Position numbers and translations under genes: made by a program. Shown here piece after piece: positions 23,524 to 32,900 of a DNA stretch of 64,000 bases (positions are counted from its first letter, which is position 1; each line of letters starts with the position of its first letter). The stretch comes from Rubricoccus sp038746605. Its GTDB lineage: Bacteria; Bacteroidota; Rhodothermia; Rhodothermales; Rubricoccaceae. The notes under the pieces were generated by a model. That model saw only the letters and a list, made by a program, of their open reading frames with translations, had not been told where the DNA came from and searched no databases. The DNA is taken from positions 296,618-360,617 of the forward strand of contig JBCDKM010000001.1 of the NCBI GenBank assembly GCA_038746605.1, given 5' to 3'.

Positions 23524-23649
23524 CTGCGGCTGAGCGTCTTCGCTTTGCGCGCGGGTACGGTCTCCAGCGCAGCCAGGGAGTTGTCTCCGGGTGGAATGGT
23601 CGTTTTGCGGGAGACCGGTGTAGTAGAAGCCCCTCTGCACCGGCTCCTC

Positions 23650-25824
23650 ATGCGTTCACCCCGTCTGCTCGCGCTCCTCTTTGTCGCCATCTGGACGCTC
23701 CCCGCCGCCGCACAATCGCCTTTGTGGTCCGATTTGGCGCCTTCGGATGCCGCCTCTCGACCAGACCTTTCCGAACACCGAGCCGTCCGGTTCGATCTGG
23801 AAGCGGTGCGTGCCGTCCTCCCCGCGGAGGGGGAGAGCGCGTCGGTGGTTTTGCCGCAGCCCGAGGGCGGAACGGCGACCGTGCGTCTGACCGAAGCACC
23901 GGTGATGGCGCCTGCCCTCCAGGCCCGCTATCCCAGCATCCGCACCTACCTCGTCTCGGGCGAGGCCAACGGCCGCATCGCTGTCACACCCCACGGCCTT
24001 TCGGCACTGCTCTTCGATGAGGCGGGCACGATGGCCCTCGACGCCACGGGTCCGATGGATGCCCGCGATGCGCGCGACTACGCCGTGTACCGCCCGTCTT
24101 CGCTCGTCGTCTCCGAGGAAATCTTGCAGAGCCTCAACGACGATGTGCTCCACAGGGAGCATCACCACGAGCACGATGAGCCCTCTGCCATGAGGCAGGC
24201 CATCGCCATCGGGGAGACCCTGCGGACGTACCGGCTGGCCGCAGCGGCCCGTGCGGAGTTCACGTTGTCCCGAGGCGGGACGGTCGAACTCGGCCTCGCG
24301 GGCGTCGTCGCGAGCGTCAACCGCGCCAACGCCATCTTCGAGCGCGACCTCGCGTTGCGTTTCGAACTCGTCCCCGACAACGACCGGGTCATCTACACCG
24401 ACCCTGACACGGATCCATTCGAGGGCTCTGGGTTCGACTTGTTCGACTTCATCTCGCCCACCCTCGACATGGTGATCGGGCCGGAGAACTTCGACATTGG
24501 ACACCTCCTCACGGTCAACGACTTCGGCGGTGCGGCTTTCCTCGCAGCGGCCTGCGACGATCTCTTCAAGGCCGAAGGGTTTTCGAGTGTCAACAGCGCG
24601 CTCTCGGCGTTCGACCTTCTCGTGTTTCCGCACGAACTCGGGCACCAGCTCGGTGCGGATCACGCCTTCGTCCGGCCTGACGACCGGTTCGGGGACTTCG
24701 AGCTCGGCGTAGAGCCAGGGCCAGGGTACACCATCATGTCCTACCCACATTTCGCCCTGTATCGTCCCGGGGACGAGCGGATCGGGTTCCATTTCCATAG
24801 TGCCTCCATCGAGGCCATGAACGCGCACGTCCGCGGCCCGCTCGGATCGTGCGGTACGGACACGCCCACCGGCAACGATCTCCCGGTCGTGACGGTGGAC
24901 CGGGACCTGATTACGGTTCCGCTCGGTGCGTTCGTCACACTCAGCGGGTCGGCCACAGACGCGTCGGGGACCGCCCTGAGCTACACCTGGGAGCAAATCG
25001 ACACGTTTGGAGACGGGACGGGTGCGGTCCCACGAGTGCGTGCGCTGGCCCCCGGCCCGTCCCCGAGGCGGACCCTCCCAGACCTCCGTCGCTTCCTGGA
25101 TGGCACGCCGTTCCCCGACGAACTTCCGCTGGATCAAGACGCCGTCTACACGTTCCGCCTGACCGCACGGGACAACGCCCCAGGCGGTGGCGCGCAGGCG
25201 TCCGCGATCACGAGCGTCCGCGTGAGAACCGCCGATGGGCCGTTCGAGATCACTTCCATCCCGACCGGGGCCTCGTACCCGGCCGGGGACGCTCTGGAGG
25301 TCCAGTGGAGCGTGGCGGGTTCCGACAGTGGGGAGATCGGCGCGGCGACGGTCGATGTGCTCGTCTCCACTGACGACGGCCAGACGTGGGACCTCGCAGC
25401 GGAGGCTGTCCCCAACGATGGAAGCCACAGAGTAACCCTGCCCGCCTCGGCGACTTCTGCGGGGCGGCTGATGGTGCGCGCGGCGGAGCAGCCGTTCTTC
25501 GCCGTCACTCCCTCAGTGTTCGAGATCACGGGGGCCGTCGCGAACGAAGGGGCGACCGGCGCGCCAGAGGTGACGGTTTCGTCCGTCTCCCCGAATCCGG
25601 CGTCCGGCCGTGCCACGGTCCGCCTCGACGTGCCCACCCCGACGCTCCTCCGCCTCTCCGTGATCGATGCGGTGGGGCGCGAGGTCGCCGACGTGTGGAC
25701 GGGCTCGGTGGTCGGGGGCCTTTCGCTTCCTCTGGACGTGTCCCGGTTCTCTGCGGGCGTGTACCTCTTGCGCGTGGAGGGGGACGGAGTCGGCGTGACG
25801 AGGCGGTTCACCGTCGCGCGATAG
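23650..25824 (+). CDS. secreted reprolysin-like zinc metallopeptidase with T9SS sorting domain
   Basis: This protein has 724 residues from ATG 23650, which precedes the signal peptide (LLALLFVAIWTLPAAAQ). The N-terminal 150 residues look like a propeptide, with a His-rich stretch after them (HREHHHEHDE). The catalytic domain carries H328-ELGH332-QLGADH338, the complete HExxHxxGxxH zinc site of metzincins, and the Met-turn M363 (YTIMSYPH), as in reprolysin-like (M12B-type) proteases. Two Ig/PKD-like domains follow. From about residue 646 a Por sorting domain (VSPNPASGRATVRL ... GGLSLPLDVSRF ... AGVYLLRVE) directs T9SS export. An extracellular protease is the likely role. Confidence 0.9.
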   Translation: MRSPRLLALLFVAIWTLPAAAQSPLWSDLAPSDAASRPDLSEHRAVRFDLEAVRAVLPAEGESASVVLPQPEGGTATVRLTEAPVMAPALQARYPSIRTYLVSGEANGRIAVTPHGLSALLFDEAGTMALDATGPMDARDARDYAVYRPSSLVVSEEILQSLNDDVLHREHHHEHDEPSAMRQAIAIGETLRTYRLAAAARAEFTLSRGGTVELGLAGVVASVNRANAIFERDLALRFELVPDNDRVIYTDPDTDPFEGSGFDLFDFISPTLDMVIGPENFDIGHLLTVNDFGGAAFLAAACDDLFKAEGFSSVNSALSAFDLLVFPHELGHQLGADHAFVRPDDRFGDFELGVEPGPGYTIMSYPHFALYRPGDERIGFHFHSASIEAMNAHVRGPLGSCGTDTPTGNDLPVVTVDRDLITVPLGAFVTLSGSATDASGTALSYTWEQIDTFGDGTGAVPRVRALAPGPSPRRTLPDLRRFLDGTPFPDELPLDQDAVYTFRLTARDNAPGGGAQASAITSVRVRTADGPFEITSIPTGASYPAGDALEVQWSVAGSDSGEIGAATVDVLVSTDDGQTWDLAAEAVPNDGSHRVTLPASATSAGRLMVRAAEQPFFAVTPSVFEITGAVANEGATGAPEVTVSSVSPNPASGRATVRLDVPTPTLLRLSVIDAVGREVADVWTGSVVGGLSLPLDVSRFSAGVYLLRVEGDGVGVTRRFTVAR

Positions 25825-26035
25825 CCTTGCCTTGGCATCTTCAGCAGAACCGACACGTACGGGCGCGGCCGCCGCAGGACGGATCCCACGACGGCCGCGA
25901 GCCTCTGGCAGAGGGTAGCAGTCTAACGGCGCCTACCCCAAGGCTGTTCTCCGGTGCGAGTTCGCGCACGAGTGTCGCGCGGCGTGTGGTCTACTCTGTA
26001 CCACCGGACGGCGGACTGTAGACTGCTCGGTCGGT

Positions 26036-26057
26036 CCCGCCTCGGTGCCGAGGCGGG
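26036..26057. repeat. intergenic palindrome, CCGCCTCGG family, 22-bp copy
   Basis: CCCGCCTCGG-TG-CCGAGGCGGG lies between the convergent metallopeptidase and DUF58 genes, five bases from the DUF58 stop. Ten paired bases make it one of the longest copies here. The remaining 25825-26035 shows nothing recognisable. Confidence 0.85.
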
Positions 26058-26062
26058 GCAGG

Positions 26063-27601
26063 TCAGAACGCCCCCCGCGCCTTGAGCTGGAGGTACCGGT
26101 TCACCGCATCGACCGTGAGCGCCTCGGGCGTCGTGAGGAGAGAGCCGATGCCCCGCCGCTCCAGTGCCCGCGCGATTTCCCGCTTTTCCATCGCGAGTGC
26201 CTGCGCCGTCCGTTTGACGTACACCTCTTCCAGTCGCGTGGCGGGGGTGGTCAGAAGGTCCCGGATGCCGGTGTTCTCGAACAGAACGACGACCAACCGG
26301 TGGCGCTTCGCGATCCGCGAGAGGTAGGGGAGTTGCCGCTCCAGCCCGGACCGCGTGTCGAAGTTGGTGAAGAGCAACACGAGGCTGCGCCGCTTTACTC
26401 GGGAGCGGATGGCCCCGTAGAACGCCTCGTACGCAGGGTCCCGGTAGGACGGTGACTGCTGATACAAGGACTCCAGGATGCGCGCGAGTTGGCCGCGCCC
26501 CCGGTCAGGGGTGAGCACCGTTCGGACCTCGTGGTCGAACGTGACGAGGCCCGCCTTGTCGGACTTGATGAGCGTGGTGTTGAGCAGCACGAGGCTGGAG
26601 TTGATGGCGTGATCCAGCAGTGTCATGCCCTCGAACGGCGAGCGCATCGTGCGGCCCATGTCCAGCGCCGCGATGACTGGCTGCGCGCGCTCCTCCTCGT
26701 ACTGGTTGACGAGCAGCGCCGTCCCAGTGCCCCCGTGCGCGAGGCCTCGTCGCGCAGTGGCTTTCCAGTTGATGGTCCGGCGGTCGTCTCCGGGGACGTA
26801 GGCGCGGACCTGATCGAACTCCATCGTCTGGCCGATGCGCCGCACGCGCTTGAGCCCGGCCTCTTCGAGCCGGTTGCTCTCCGCGAGGAACGCGTAGGTC
26901 CGCATCTGCAGAATGGACGGATACACCGCGACCTCGCGTGGAGGAGCGGCCTTGAACCGACGCAGTGCCAGCCCGAACGGCGTCTCCGCGAAGAGCAAGA
27001 GGTGCCCGAACGTGTAGGTGCCGCGTTCGACGGGGCGCAGCGTGTAGGCGACCGTCCGTGTCGCACCCTCCCGGCCTCGGGGCGCGAGCGGGACCACCCG
27101 GCCCGCATCGCGTTTCTGGAACTGGACCGGTGCTTCGTCCAGCACGCGCGCTCGGATGCGATACGGAAAGAGGTTCTCGACGGTGAGGCGCACCTCGTTC
27201 TCGTCTCCCATCGAGAGCTTGGCCTCTACCGCGCGAGACCCGACGAGGCGGGCACGGCGGGTGCCCCAGAGCATGAGGAGGTCGGCGGCAACGAGCACGC
27301 CGAGGAGGAGCGTCCCACCGCGCGCGACCCACAGCAGCGGTGTCCAGAAGTATCCCGCGACAAAGACCGCCGCGAGCGCGAAGCCTACTTGGAAGAACCG
27401 CCTGGACAGGAACAGGTCGCGGAAGAGGCCGATGGGGAGGGGGCGAGGCGTGCGCGTTGTCTTCGGCTGCCCACGCTGGATTGGTCCCGTCCGGCGGGCT
27501 TCGGCCCGGGCGGTATCCCGACGACGTGCCCGAGGCGGTGCCTCCCGGCGCTGGGGCGTCGGGCGGAGGCGGGCGCGTCGGCGTCGGTCGTAGCCGCTCA
27601 C
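26063..27601 (-). CDS. DUF58 (VWA-like) membrane protein
   Basis: This 512-residue protein has a very basic N-terminal tail of about 50 residues, then two membrane helices, then the DUF58 domain with EFDQVRAYVPGDDRRTINWKATAR, the family hallmark (YxxGDDxRxIxW). A VWA-like C-terminal half follows (PVIAALDMGRTM, LVLLFTNFD). DUF58 proteins partner MoxR ATPases, apparently in envelope protein maturation or stress response; the mechanism is not established. Its start overlaps the moxR stop by four bases. It is the last gene of the operon. Confidence 0.9.
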   Translation of the reverse strand: MSGYDRRRRARLRPTPQRREAPPRARRRDTARAEARRTGPIQRGQPKTTRTPRPLPIGLFRDLFLSRRFFQVGFALAAVFVAGYFWTPLLWVARGGTLLLGVLVAADLLMLWGTRRARLVGSRAVEAKLSMGDENEVRLTVENLFPYRIRARVLDEAPVQFQKRDAGRVVPLAPRGREGATRTVAYTLRPVERGTYTFGHLLLFAETPFGLALRRFKAAPPREVAVYPSILQMRTYAFLAESNRLEEAGLKRVRRIGQTMEFDQVRAYVPGDDRRTINWKATARRGLAHGGTGTALLVNQYEEERAQPVIAALDMGRTMRSPFEGMTLLDHAINSSLVLLNTTLIKSDKAGLVTFDHEVRTVLTPDRGRGQLARILESLYQQSPSYRDPAYEAFYGAIRSRVKRRSLVLLFTNFDTRSGLERQLPYLSRIAKRHRLVVVLFENTGIRDLLTTPATRLEEVYVKRTAQALAMEKREIARALERRGIGSLLTTPEALTVDAVNRYLQLKARGAF

Positions 27602-28668
27602 CGGGGCACCTCCACCTCTTCCACGATGCGGCGGAGCACGGCCTCAGCGCGGACGCCCTCGATCTCGCGCTCGGGCGTCAGCATCACGCGGTGGCGGAGC
27701 GCGGGCGCGACGACCGTCTTCACGTCGTCCGGCGTGGCGAAGTCTCGGCCACTCATCGCCGCGACGGCCTTCGCGCCCCGGATCAGCGCTAGCGTAGCGC
27801 GAGGGCTCGCGCCGAGAGTGAGCGCAGGGTGCGAGCGCGTCGCCCCGACGATCTCGGCCGCGTAGCGGAGCACAGGCGCCTCGGCGCGGATCTCGCGGAC
27901 GGCTCGTTGCGCCTCCTCCACCTGCGACGCATCCAGCACGGCCCCGACGCGGTCGAGGTCCACCCGACCACCGTGCTCCTGGAATCGGGTCAGCATCACC
28001 ACCTCTTCGTCGAGGCTCGGGTAGCCCACGACGACCTTGAAAAGGAAGCGGTCGAGCTGCGCCTCGGGAAGGCTGTAGGTGCCCTCGTGCTCCACCGGGT
28101 TCTGCGTCGCGAGGACCATGAACGGCGAGGCCATCGGGTAGCGGGTGCCATCCACCGTGGCCTGGCGCTCTTCCATTACCTCGAAGAGAGCAGCCTGTGT
28201 TTTCGCGGGCGCACGGTTGATCTCGTCGATGAGAACGATCTGGGCGAAGACCGGGCCTCGATGGAACTCAAAATCGCCCTGCTGAGGCCGAAAGATGCTC
28301 GTGCCGAGCACGTCAGCGGGCATCAAGTCTGGAGTGAACTGGATGCGCGAGTAGTCCAGCCCGGAGGCCTTCGCGAGGAGCTTGGCGGTCAACGTCTTCG
28401 CGACACCGGGTACGCCCTCGATCAGCGCATGTCCGCCCGCGAGCAGGCACGCGACCAACTCGTCGATCATCCCGGCCTGCCCGACGACGAGGCGACCGAT
28501 CTCTTCGCGAAGCGCGTTCACGGTGCGCGAAAGGGCGGTCAGTTCCAGGCGCGAGGCGTAGAGTTCGTCACCGTTGACCGATGTCGAGGTGTCAGCGGAA
28601 GAGGGTGCTGCCTCGGGCGCAGTCGCGCCGGGCGCGGGCGGTTCAGAAGGGGAGGGGATCGGTTCCAC
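27598..28668 (-). CDS. MoxR-family AAA+ ATPase
   Basis: This 356-residue protein has a Pro/Ala-rich N-terminal tail of about 40 residues, then the AAA+ core: Walker A GVPGVAKT at 85-92, Walker B VLIDEINR at 145-152, RPQQGDFEFHRGPVF and sensor motif ATQNPVEHEGTYSLPEAQLDRFLF. The C-terminal lid is present. MoxR ATPases act as chaperones that activate VWA-domain partners; here the partner is the DUF58 protein encoded immediately downstream with an overlapping start. Confidence 0.93.
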   Translation of the reverse strand: MEPIPSPSEPPAPGATAPEAAPSSADTSTSVNGDELYASRLELTALSRTVNALREEIGRLVVGQAGMIDELVACLLAGGHALIEGVPGVAKTLTAKLLAKASGLDYSRIQFTPDLMPADVLGTSIFRPQQGDFEFHRGPVFAQIVLIDEINRAPAKTQAALFEVMEERQATVDGTRYPMASPFMVLATQNPVEHEGTYSLPEAQLDRFLFKVVVGYPSLDEEVVMLTRFQEHGGRVDLDRVGAVLDASQVEEAQRAVREIRAEAPVLRYAAEIVGATRSHPALTLGASPRATLALIRGAKAVAAMSGRDFATPDDVKTVVAPALRHRVMLTPEREIEGVRAEAVLRRIVEEVEVPR

Positions 28669-28692
28669 GAGTTCAGAAGCGGGGGACGAAAG

Positions 28693-29931
28693 CTAGTCCG
28701 CCTCGGCGAGTGTCTGGGCGGAGGCGTCGACGTGCCGGAAGAACCGGTCGAGGCGGGTGTCGAGATCGACGAGGTCCTGGGCGGTGGGGCGCGGATCGGC
28801 CTGGACGCGGTGGAGGTGAGCGAAGAGCGCGAGGGCCTCGTCCTCCGGCACTCCCGCGCGCCTCGCGGCACGCTGCGCGGTGTCGTCCGTGAGGTCGGGC
28901 TCTACCATCCGCAGGCGAGACCGGAGGCGGTCCAGAAAGAGGTGGACGGTCCGCTGCGCGAGGCGCACAGAATCGCCGTGCGTGAGGTGCAGTCGTCCGA
29001 CGGTCCGGGCGAACTCACGCTGCGCGTTCGGCGGGGGGGTGACGACGGGGATCGCCCGCTGCCAGCGCCGCCCCCGAAAGAGGAGGTACAGAAGCCCCAT
29101 CGTGAGGAGCAAGAAGTAGCCTCCCCGAAGGCCAGGAGAGGTGAGGACGTAGCGGAGCGGCGTCCGCGCCTGCTCGCGGTACGGTTTCTTGTAGTCGTCC
29201 CAGAGAAGCGGTTGGCTCGGAAGAGCGGCCAGCGCGGCAGAGACGTATGCCTCCGCGTCGCCCTCGCCGACGAGCGCGGCGTTGCTGAAGGCGAGGGGCG
29301 TGGAACTGAGCAGGAGCGTGCCCTCGCCGACGCGGATCCGGGCGAGCGTGACATAGTCGCCATCACCGTCCACGCCGAGAACCTCGGAGGTCTCGGGATC
29401 CAGCCCGTACAACTCGGCAAAGTTGACCTCGACGGGAAAGCCGAACGACCCGCTGACGCCGGGCGCGACGAGCTGAAGCGAGTCCTCGACGCCGAGCGAG
29501 CCATTCATGAATACATCGTACACCCAGCCAGTGCCGAGGTCCTCGTCTGTGGTGTCGGGCGTCCCGAGCCGCTCGAAGAAGGGCCCTGTCATCCCGTGCG
29601 CGGCCACGAAGACCGTGTTGCCGCGCTCCAGAAACGCTAGGAGCCGGTCGGCTTCGTCCTCACCGGGCTCGAAGTGCCGGGTGAGGAAGAGGTACGTGGT
29701 GTTGGTGAGCGTCGTGTCCGCGAGGGTCACGAAGGCCGGATCCCCGACCGGTGTCACCTCGGCACCGAGCCAGCCGGGAAGGGCTTCGTAGAGTACTTCG
29801 GCGTCGAACGGAGCAGCGCCCTCTCGCTCCAGGCGAATGCGGATGTCCTCCGGCGAGGGGGACGAGAGGAGGAGCAGGATGAGGATGCCCGCGAGAACGC
29901 CGACGATCCAGAGCAGGCTGGTTCCCTTCAT
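28693..29931 (-). CDS. DUF4350-type membrane protein
   Basis: This protein has 412 residues from ATG 29931, just inside the stop of the DUF4129 gene (four-base overlap). An N-terminal helix (LLWIVGVLAGILILLLLSS) precedes an extracytoplasmic domain resembling DUF4350 (FLTRHFEPGEDEADRLLAFLERGNTVFVAA). A second helix (GGYFLLLTMGLLYLLFRGRRW) leads to a cytosolic helical C-terminus. Such proteins lie beside MoxR and DUF58 in Bacteroidota operons and are of unknown mechanism. A 24-base gap separates it from moxR, the only non-overlapping junction in this operon. Confidence 0.82.
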   Translation of the reverse strand: MKGTSLLWIVGVLAGILILLLLSSPSPEDIRIRLEREGAAPFDAEVLYEALPGWLGAEVTPVGDPAFVTLADTTLTNTTYLFLTRHFEPGEDEADRLLAFLERGNTVFVAAHGMTGPFFERLGTPDTTDEDLGTGWVYDVFMNGSLGVEDSLQLVAPGVSGSFGFPVEVNFAELYGLDPETSEVLGVDGDGDYVTLARIRVGEGTLLLSSTPLAFSNAALVGEGDAEAYVSAALAALPSQPLLWDDYKKPYREQARTPLRYVLTSPGLRGGYFLLLTMGLLYLLFRGRRWQRAIPVVTPPPNAQREFARTVGRLHLTHGDSVRLAQRTVHLFLDRLRSRLRMVEPDLTDDTAQRAARRAGVPEDEALALFAHLHRVQADPRPTAQDLVDLDTRLDRFFRHVDASAQTLAEAD

Positions 29932-30746
29932 GCGTCTGCGGGCTGCGGGTCCGCCTCGGTGGCCGCGCCGAGGCGGTCGAAGAGCGGACCGAGGCGGTCG
30001 AACCGGGCACGGTCGACCGGCCGCTCGCCGTACCACACGAAGTCGAAGATGCGCGTCACCTCGGCGAACGCGTTCGCCACTTCGGAGCCTTCGCTCTCGC
30101 GCACCTCGCGGACGTATTCACGGTTGGTCTTGTGACGGCTCCAGCGGAGGGCACCGCGTGCGTCCAGCGACTGGAGCGCCAGCAGGTAGCGGAAGCGGAC
30201 CGCGTCCCGAAAGCGGCCATCCCGCAGAGCGTCTGCCAGGGGAATGCGGAGATCCACCTCTGCGATGTCGTCCACGTCGAGGAGCGGACCCGCGGCTCCG
30301 TCGAGGTCGCGCCGAGCGAACAGGGGGCCCACGTCTGCCCGAAGGAGGCGTGTCACGCCCCACCCGAGCAGCAAGAGAAACAGGAAAATGAGAATCCACT
30401 GCCCTGCCTGGGTGGTAGCGCCTTCGAATATGGGGTCGAGCAGCGTCCGCAGGACCCAGTCCCAAAGCCGGGACCACAGCGACGGGCGCTCTGCACGAGG
30501 GCGGTCGTAGGTAAAGTCCGGGTCCTCGCGATAGCGAGACAGGACATGAGCGGGAGCTTCTCGCTGCGCGAGGGTGTCCTCAGCGACCGGAACGTCCGCC
30601 CAGCCTGCCCTGCCGTCTTCAATGGGGAGAAGGCCAGGCGGCGGCCTCCCCTCGTCTGCCGCCACCGGGGGCGGAGGTGGCGGCGCCTGCGCGAGAGGCA
30701 CGTCCGCGAGCGCTACCATCGCGAACAGGAGGAGACCGAGCCTCAC
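29928..30746 (-). CDS. DUF4129-type membrane protein
   Basis: This 272-residue protein has a signal-like N-terminus, a Pro-rich segment (APPPPPPVAADEG), one membrane helix (WILIFLFLLLLGWGV) and a cytosolic C-terminal region. That region has the DUF4129 pattern: GRFRDAVRFRYLLALQSLDARGAL, then NREYVREV and IFDFVWYGERPVD. The final residues (DRLGAATEADPQ) are encoded by two arms of the palindromic repeat family (29951-29976). It overlaps both neighbouring genes by four bases. Confidence 0.85.
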   Translation of the reverse strand: MRLGLLLFAMVALADVPLAQAPPPPPPVAADEGRPPPGLLPIEDGRAGWADVPVAEDTLAQREAPAHVLSRYREDPDFTYDRPRAERPSLWSRLWDWVLRTLLDPIFEGATTQAGQWILIFLFLLLLGWGVTRLLRADVGPLFARRDLDGAAGPLLDVDDIAEVDLRIPLADALRDGRFRDAVRFRYLLALQSLDARGALRWSRHKTNREYVREVRESEGSEVANAFAEVTRIFDFVWYGERPVDRARFDRLGPLFDRLGAATEADPQPADA

Positions 30747-31801
30747 GAGAACCCCCCTCCGCGAAAGCCACCAGACGGACGGTCCGAGTCGCGCTCTGGC
30801 GAGCCATCTCCGTTCCCCTCAGAAGGAGCGGGCGGCGTGGAGGTCGCGTCTGCGCCAGTGGGGGCAGCCGACTCACTCCAGGAGGAAGCAGGTGTCTCCT
30901 CCCATCCCGATTCCAAAAGGTCGAGGTCTTCGTCCAGGTCCGTTCCGTCCAACTCGGCGGCGAGCCGTCCGTGGACGAAGAAACCCGCGAGGCCAGGAAG
31001 GAGGTACGCGGCGTAGTTGAGAAGCTGCATCGGTACCGCGATCAGCCCAAAGACGGTCATGGCGATGCCGCTCTCGCCTGTTGCCATGATGACGCCCATC
31101 GAGGCGGCCTGGAGCGGGATCGCGAGCGCGAAGATGACGAGGAACGTCACGATTCCTACGAGAAGGAGCGCGCCGAAGGCGAATCCCCAGGCCCCCTTCA
31201 CGAGGACGTTGGCTCGCCCCAATGCCTCCACCAGGGAGTCCGACTCGATCATCCGGGACACCCAGGCAACGGTCGCGTAGGGGTACGCCCAAACGATGAA
31301 GGCGAACCACGCGAGGGCTCCCAGACACGGCACGATCCAGATCACAGCGCTCAGGATGACCACGAGGAACACTGCGATGAAGTAGCCGAGCGTCGGGAGG
31401 ATGAGGGAGCGCGTTTCTTCCCAGAGCAAGCCGGGTGTGATTTCACCCGCTGCGCCCTCGCGGTAGAGCCGTACGTAGCCTGCCGCCGCCGCCTGGGAGA
31501 TGAGCGTACCGAGCATCCCGACGAGGATGGAAAAGAAGTAGGCGGGGGGGAATAGCTCCGTGAGGGAGTCAAAGTCGCCACTGACCATGTCTCCTCCAGC
31601 GAGCAGATTGCCCGCTTGGTCCAGATACACCGCAGAGCCGATGCCGGAGATCAGCGCGAAGGGCACCACGATGGCGAAGAAGCTGACCAGTAGCTCGCGC
31701 GCGTTCCGCCGGATCAGCTCGAACGACGCGTTGAGCACGCCGCCTGCGTCGCGGATTTTCTGGAAGCGGATAGACCCCTGGTCGGGGAAAGACTCAATCA
31801 T
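30743..31801 (-). CDS. polytopic membrane protein of the MoxR operon
   Basis: This protein has 352 residues from ATG 31801, which overlaps the SpoIIM-like stop by four bases. There are about six hydrophobic segments, including ELLVSFFAIVVPFALISGIG, LILPTLGYFIAVFLVVILSAVIWIV-type and LLLVGIVTFLVIFALAIPL. The C-terminus is a long polar tail rich in Ser, Pro, Asp and Gly ending RGGGFS. It resembles glycerophosphoryl-diester-type or generic DUF membrane proteins found at this position in related operons, but I cannot assign a family. Confidence 0.75.
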   Translation of the reverse strand: MIESFPDQGSIRFQKIRDAGGVLNASFELIRRNARELLVSFFAIVVPFALISGIGSAVYLDQAGNLLAGGDMVSGDFDSLTELFPPAYFFSILVGMLGTLISQAAAAGYVRLYREGAAGEITPGLLWEETRSLILPTLGYFIAVFLVVILSAVIWIVPCLGALAWFAFIVWAYPYATVAWVSRMIESDSLVEALGRANVLVKGAWGFAFGALLLVGIVTFLVIFALAIPLQAASMGVIMATGESGIAMTVFGLIAVPMQLLNYAAYLLPGLAGFFVHGRLAAELDGTDLDEDLDLLESGWEETPASSWSESAAPTGADATSTPPAPSEGNGDGSPERDSDRPSGGFRGGGFS

Positions 31802-32796
31802 GGAGAGAAGGAAGACTCGGCCCGCCTCGCGGAGCCGACGCGCCAGGGCAGAACGATGAAGTAGGCCGCGAGCGCGATAGCGGAGCTCGCGATGATGGTC
31901 CAGCTGAGAAGCGCGGGCATCTCCGTCAACCGGGTGACGAAGCCTTCGAGCAGCCCAGCGTAGATGAACACGGGCACGAGAGCGACGATGATCTTGAGGC
32001 CGCGCTTGGCGCCCCGCATGAAGGCGGTCCGCCTCGGATACGTACCCGGGAAAAGAAGCGCGTTCCACATAACAAACCCTGCGCCGCCCGCGAGCGCGAT
32101 GGCTGCCAACTCCGGCGTTCCATGGATGAACACGACGCGGAAGAACTCGATCGCGAGGCCAGCATCGTAGAACAAGTGGTAGAACGCGCCGACCATGACG
32201 CCGTTGGAGACGAGGATCCACGCCGTGCCGAGGGTCCCTCCGGGCACCGGAATCCCCGCGCCGAAAAGCAAGAGCCCGACGAATGCCAGGAAGGAGACCC
32301 GGACATTGTTGAACGTGATGTAGGTCGCCATGTCGTCCTGCCGACTGTCCTTGTACACGGCGAAGGGATCACCGGCGGCCATGTTCGTCTCCGTCATCTC
32401 CACGTACGCGTCACCCATGATGAAGCGAACGAACTCGGCATCGCCTGCAGACGAGATCCATCCCACGACTGTCGCGCCGACGAAGAGCATCAGAGCCGCG
32501 AGCAAGTGCCGACGCCCCTCGTAGACAGCCAGCGGGACTTCTTGCGTCCAGAACCGCGCGAACCGCCCGCGTTCCTCGCGACGGTTCCGGTACACCTGAC
32601 TGTGGAACTCCGCGGAGAGATCGTTGAGGTACGCAGCGGTTGGGGAGCCCGGGTAGAACGTCTTCGCGTACGCGAGGTCGTCGCCCATGCGGACATATCC
32701 TTCCGCGAGAGCGTCGGGGTCCGCGCTGTCTTTCAGCTGTTCCTCGAACGCCCGCCAGTCGGCAGCGTGTCGGCGGACGAAAACGGCTTCACGCAC
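31798..32796 (-). CDS. stage II sporulation protein M (SpoIIM/DUF95)-like membrane protein
   Basis: This 332-residue protein has a soluble helical N-terminus (REAVFVRRHAADWRAFEEQL, with DLAYAKTFYPGSPTAAYLN), then several membrane helices. NNVRVSFLAFVGLLLFGAG, FYHLFYDAGLAIEFFRVVFIHGTPELAAIALAGGAG is the SpoIIM core. In Bacilli SpoIIM takes part in septal peptidoglycan hydrolysis; in non-sporulating Bacteroidota the homologue sits in MoxR/RDD operons with unknown function. It is the first gene of the six-gene minus-strand operon and diverges from the RDD gene. Confidence 0.88.
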   Translation of the reverse strand: MREAVFVRRHAADWRAFEEQLKDSADPDALAEGYVRMGDDLAYAKTFYPGSPTAAYLNDLSAEFHSQVYRNRREERGRFARFWTQEVPLAVYEGRRHLLAALMLFVGATVVGWISSAGDAEFVRFIMGDAYVEMTETNMAAGDPFAVYKDSRQDDMATYITFNNVRVSFLAFVGLLLFGAGIPVPGGTLGTAWILVSNGVMVGAFYHLFYDAGLAIEFFRVVFIHGTPELAAIALAGGAGFVMWNALLFPGTYPRRTAFMRGAKRGLKIIVALVPVFIYAGLLEGFVTRLTEMPALLSWTIIASSAIALAAYFIVLPWRVGSARRAESSFSP

Positions 32797-32900
32797 GAGG
32801 CGATGGGGGTAGAGGCGGGCAGCAAGATCGCATGAGGGGGGGTGTCCGCGTGGAAGGAAGCGAACGGGCGTAATCTGAGGGCCTCACGTCCTCTTTTCCT

